Shown here in pieces: positions 14,102 to 16,395 of a DNA stretch of 16,395 nucleotides. The position numbers and the translations under genes were made by a program. Source of the stretch: Desulfonatronaceae bacterium UBA663. Lineage in GTDB: Bacteria; Desulfobacterota; Desulfovibrionia; Desulfovibrionales; Desulfonatronaceae. The DNA is taken from contig DBNV01000106.1 in assembly GCA_002299865.1 (NCBI GenBank), positions 5,857-22,251 of the forward strand, in the 5' to 3' direction. The notes below the pieces were generated by a model that worked only from the letters and a program-made list of their open reading frames with translations, was not told the DNA's origin and did not search any database. The stretch's first letter is position 1. Each line of letters begins with the position of its first letter.

Positions 14102-14546
14102 ATGTCCGGTTTCAAGAACTTTAAGCGCGCCATGCGTGAGTTGCTGCTTGATCCGGCCTGGCAGAGCAGGTTGGATGAGCTGACGCGCATGCCCTTGCAT
14201 CCTAATCTCCTATGCCCAGGAGCCGGAACGCGGAGACGGCAATTACCTGGAGCATGCGCCGTTGCGAAGCGGGGTCTATTGGGGTTTGAGCCGATTGGCC
14301 GAGGTTCATCCGGAACTGGTCAAAAACGCCCTGCCTGCATTGCGCGAAGGCGTCAGTCAGGACGATCCGTTGATTCGGGCGCTTTCAGCGTTGACGCTCG
14401 GTTTTTTGGGCGACCCGCAGGCAACGGAGCTGTTGACGCCACTTCTTGACGATTTCCGCACGATGGAACTGTACCGTCATGATATCCTCGCCTCCGCGGC
14501 CGTCGCGGACTTGGCCGCGGAGGCATTGGATCGCCTGAAGGTCTGA
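14102..14546 (+). pseudogene. Frameshifted HEAT-like repeat protein gene (DVU0298-like), probably internally deleted
   Basis: Two reading frames together make one protein. The first starts at ATG 14102 (MSGFKNFKRAMRELLLDP) and stays protein-like until about 14200. The second, opening at 14184, runs LISYAQEPERGDGNYLEHA, then GVYWGLSRLAEVHPELV, and ends normally at 14546 with HEAT-like helices (ALPALREGV, ALSALTLGFLGDPQATELLTPLLDD). The first frame goes on to 14449 but becomes Arg/Gly-rich and no longer looks coding. As I remember HEAT-like proteins of this type in Desulfovibrio, a central section of several tens of residues is expected between the two parts and is missing here, which suggests a deletion as well as a shift. 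It follows the TPR gene in the same direction. A sequencing error cannot explain the missing section but could explain the shift. Confidence 0.65.
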
Positions 14547-14562
14547 CCCTTCTTCATTTGCG

Positions 14563-14664
14563 GACATTGGTTCCAAAACCGTCCTGCTGTGCGACGTTCC
14601 GGTCAACAACAAGCGTGTGGCGCCGGCCTCGAAAGATCTCGTGCACATCCGGGACATCCTGTAG
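14563..14664 (+). pseudogene. Possible 3' remnant of an unrecognised gene
   Basis: A short open stretch without a start codon encodes DIGSKTVLLCDVPVNNKR then VAPASKDLVHIRDIL, followed by TAG. Its third codon positions are about 78% G/C (25 of 32 from the Ile codon), similar to real genes here, and the peptide resembles the end of a globular protein. The same frame is open only back to 14539, where a stop lies inside the preceding pseudogene. It may be the tail of a gene whose 5' part was lost in the same rearrangement that damaged its neighbour. It could also be chance. Confidence 0.3.
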
Positions 14665-14748
14665 CCCTGATACACATAAAAACGTGCTTTGCTGGTGGGA
14701 ATCAGCGGCGTGGCAGGAAAGGTCAAGGGTTCTTGTGTTCACCGGGGC

Positions 14749-16155
14749 TTATGCCGTGATGTCGGGTACGCGGCCACTGGGCGCATGTTGTTTATAGCGG
14801 CGCGCCGCGGTGACGAAATTCTTGGCCCAACTGGGGACGCCGTAAGCATGCAGATGCGTGTAGGCGGCAAAGGTGTTGCGCAGGACCAACCCGTCCTTAC
14901 GACCGTCGATGCCGCAACCGCGGTGCATTTCCAGGGCAAAGGAGATGTCCGGTGAAAGCGGTGAGACGCATTTGGAATAGTGGAATTCATGGCCGGTGAA
15001 TTCCAACCCCAGCGGATGGAAGGGATTGGAATGGACCACCCGTGAGACCGTATAGCCGTGGCCCTGGGGCTTGGTGCATAACATGGTCTGCAGCGGGAAC
15101 ACGCCGGCCATGGGGAATACGGTTTCATTGCAGATCAGGTTGTCGCCCAGGAACATGAAGCCGCCGCATTCGGCATAAATGGGCAGACCGTCATCCGCCA
15201 GCCGCCGCACCAGCTCCCGGATGACGGTATTTTCGGATAGCCGCCCGGCCTGGGTTTCCGGAAAGCCGCCTCCCAGGTAAAGGCCATGGATTTCAGGCCA
15301 GGGCGCCGAGGAAAGCAGGCTGAGTTCCGCGAGTTCAGCACCCTGTTTTTTCAGTTCATCCAGGTTTTCCTTGTAATAAAACCAGAGCGCGGCATCCCTG
15401 ATCACGCCGATCCGCACCGATTTTTTTGCAATCGGTGAGAGGACCGCCGTGTTTTCGGGAGAGGTCAGAGGCGGAGCGCTATTAGCGATGTCCATGATCT
15501 TTGTCATGTCCAAGCAGTCTCCGGCAATGGCCCCCAGGGTGTCCAGGATTTTTTGCGCTTCCGAGCATTCCTGATCCGAAACCAGCCCCATATGCCGCTC
15601 CGGGATGGGGTCCGGCGAGATTTTGGGGAGAATGCCGACCACGGGAACATCCGTATACTTTTCAATGCACTGGCGGACAATGGTGCGGTGACGTTGCCCG
15701 GCGGTCCTGTTCAAGACCACCCCGGCCAGATTGAGCGAGGGATCGAAGTGACGGCAGCCGAGAACCACGGCGGCAACCGTGCGGGTCATTTTCGTGCAGT
15801 CCAGAACCAATATGACAGGGGCATGCAGAAGTTTGGCTAACTCTGCCGTGGAATAGGAACCGTTGGCATCCTTGCCGTCGAAAAGTCCTCGGTTGCCTTC
15901 GATCAAGGCGAAGCGCGCCGTAGCACATTCCGACGCGAAGAGGGAAAGCAGTGCTTGGGGAGGCATTAAAAAAGGGTCCAGATTTGATGCTTGGCGTCCG
16001 GCTGCAAGACCGAGCCATGCGGCATCGATGTAATCAGGACCCTTTTTAAAGGGTTTGACTTCCAGGCCGTTGCGAACCAAATGACGGCACAGGCCCAGAG
16101 TCAGGATCGTCTTGCCCGCACCCCCGCTAAGACCGGCCAGGATCAGGCGAGGCAT
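14749..16155 (-). CDS. cobB: CbiA/CobB-family glutamine amidotransferase, probably sirohaem amidase (DsrN-like)
   Basis: This protein of about 468 residues amidates tetrapyrrole carboxylates using ATP and glutamine. The N-terminal P-loop region GLSGGAGKT is followed by PFKKGPDYID and an ASNLDPF segment, as in cobyrinate a,c-diamide synthases. The C-terminal glutaminase domain has the nucleophile C330 in YAECGGFMFLGD, and EFTGHEFHYS near the end. Because the gene directly follows dsrD, as in Desulfovibrio, and Dsr sirohaem is known to be amidated (DsrN in Allochromatium), I infer it makes siroamide for DsrAB; a role in cobalamin synthesis remains possible. The start at 16155 puts the P-loop right at the N-terminus, as in the family, but has no Shine-Dalgarno. 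An ATG at 16245, overlapping dsrD and preceded at 12 nt by AAAGGAG, would add 30 residues. Confidence 0.9.
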   Translation of the reverse strand: MPRLILAGLSGGAGKTILTLGLCRHLVRNGLEVKPFKKGPDYIDAAWLGLAAGRQASNLDPFLMPPQALLSLFASECATARFALIEGNRGLFDGKDANGSYSTAELAKLLHAPVILVLDCTKMTRTVAAVVLGCRHFDPSLNLAGVVLNRTAGQRHRTIVRQCIEKYTDVPVVGILPKISPDPIPERHMGLVSDQECSEAQKILDTLGAIAGDCLDMTKIMDIANSAPPLTSPENTAVLSPIAKKSVRIGVIRDAALWFYYKENLDELKKQGAELAELSLLSSAPWPEIHGLYLGGGFPETQAGRLSENTVIRELVRRLADDGLPIYAECGGFMFLGDNLICNETVFPMAGVFPLQTMLCTKPQGHGYTVSRVVHSNPFHPLGLEFTGHEFHYSKCVSPLSPDISFALEMHRGCGIDGRKDGLVLRNTFAAYTHLHAYGVPSWAKNFVTAARRYKQHAPSGRVPDITA

Positions 16156-16222
16156 GAAGGACACGGGCAAAGGAAAAAAAGTTGCAAAAACGGGATAGTT
16201 CTTGGGGCGGGAAACGGGCGAT

Positions 16223-16395
16223 TTAGTCCTCACCCTCTCCGGCATGCTGCTTTCCGGCTCCTTTCAAGCCGTAAAACGTCATGCTGCCGCTGGACCAGTA
16301 TTCCAGGATCTGTTCATTGACCATCTGGCCCAGAAGTTTCTTGGTCTGCAGGTTTGTCATCTCCGGGACCATGGCGCACAAGTCCTTGAAGTAGA
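16223..16395 (-). CDS. dsrD: DsrD, partial (C-terminal 56 residues)
   Basis: The frame entering from the right edge encodes YFKDLCAMVPEM, then TKKLLGQMVNEQILEYWSSG, then SMTFYGLKGAGKQ and an acidic GEGED end. This is the C-terminal winged-helix part of DsrD, a small protein encoded after dsrAB in sulfate reducers that has been reported to stimulate sulfite reductase. The hallmark EYWSSGSxTxYGLKGAGKQ pattern is intact. About 20 N-terminal residues and dsrB/dsrA should lie just beyond the window. It is followed by the CbiA/CobB-family gene with a short or overlapping junction. Confidence 0.95.
   Translation of the reverse strand, partial: YFKDLCAMVPEMTNLQTKKLLGQMVNEQILEYWSSGSMTFYGLKGAGKQHAGEGED

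Overview
The window reads as chromosomal DNA of a sulfate-reducing bacterium of the Desulfovibrio type (Desulfovibrionales or a close relative). The evidence is a complete dsrMKJOP operon, the 3' end of dsrD followed by a CbiA/CobB-family amidase (the dsrABD-cobB order known from Desulfovibrio), and a small ferredoxin of the Desulfovibrio seven-iron type. G/C-rich third codon positions agree. No mobile element, tRNA, rRNA or CRISPR array was seen.

Left part (1-5193, all leftward): pfkA-like ATP-dependent phosphofructokinase, then a long-chain polyprenyl diphosphate synthase (menaquinone side chain), then an HDOD-PAS-GGDEF signalling protein. A strong sigma70-type promoter lies before the phosphofructokinase. 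A G-rich 9-bp triple repeat with G-quadruplex geometry separates it from the prenyl synthase gene.

Centre (5492-11115, rightward): a small RsbRD N-terminal-domain protein sits 60 bp before dsrM and is probably co-transcribed with it. dsrM (cytochrome b), dsrK (HdrD-like Fe-S subunit), dsrJ (periplasmic triheme cytochrome c), dsrO (Tat-exported Fe-S protein) and dsrP (NrfD-like membrane subunit) follow with tiny gaps or overlaps and end at a perfect 18-bp intrinsic terminator. The complex links the menaquinone pool and periplasm to cytoplasmic sulfite reduction through DsrC. DsrJ here carries a CX4CH first haem motif.

Right part: a leftward VOC/glyoxalase-like gene shares the bidirectional terminator with dsrP. 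Then, rightward, come a 7Fe-type ferredoxin with an Asp cluster ligand, a 17-bp perfect hairpin with no U-tract, a YkgJ-type Cys-cluster protein with a period-5 Cys/Gly tail, an unrecognised 120-residue protein, a five-repeat TPR protein, and a frameshifted, apparently internally deleted HEAT-like gene (pseudogene). From the right edge, leftward, run dsrD (partial) and a CbiA/CobB-family amidase that probably amidates the sirohaem of DsrAB. The membrane (dsrMKJOP) and reductase (dsrABD) modules therefore lie only about 5 kb apart, facing each other.

Most functions are ordinary for such an organism. The points most worth checking are the DsrJ haem motif, the ferredoxin/YkgJ/120-residue/TPR cassette with its hairpin and Cys tail, the G-quadruplex motif, and the decayed genes near 14.1-14.7 kb.
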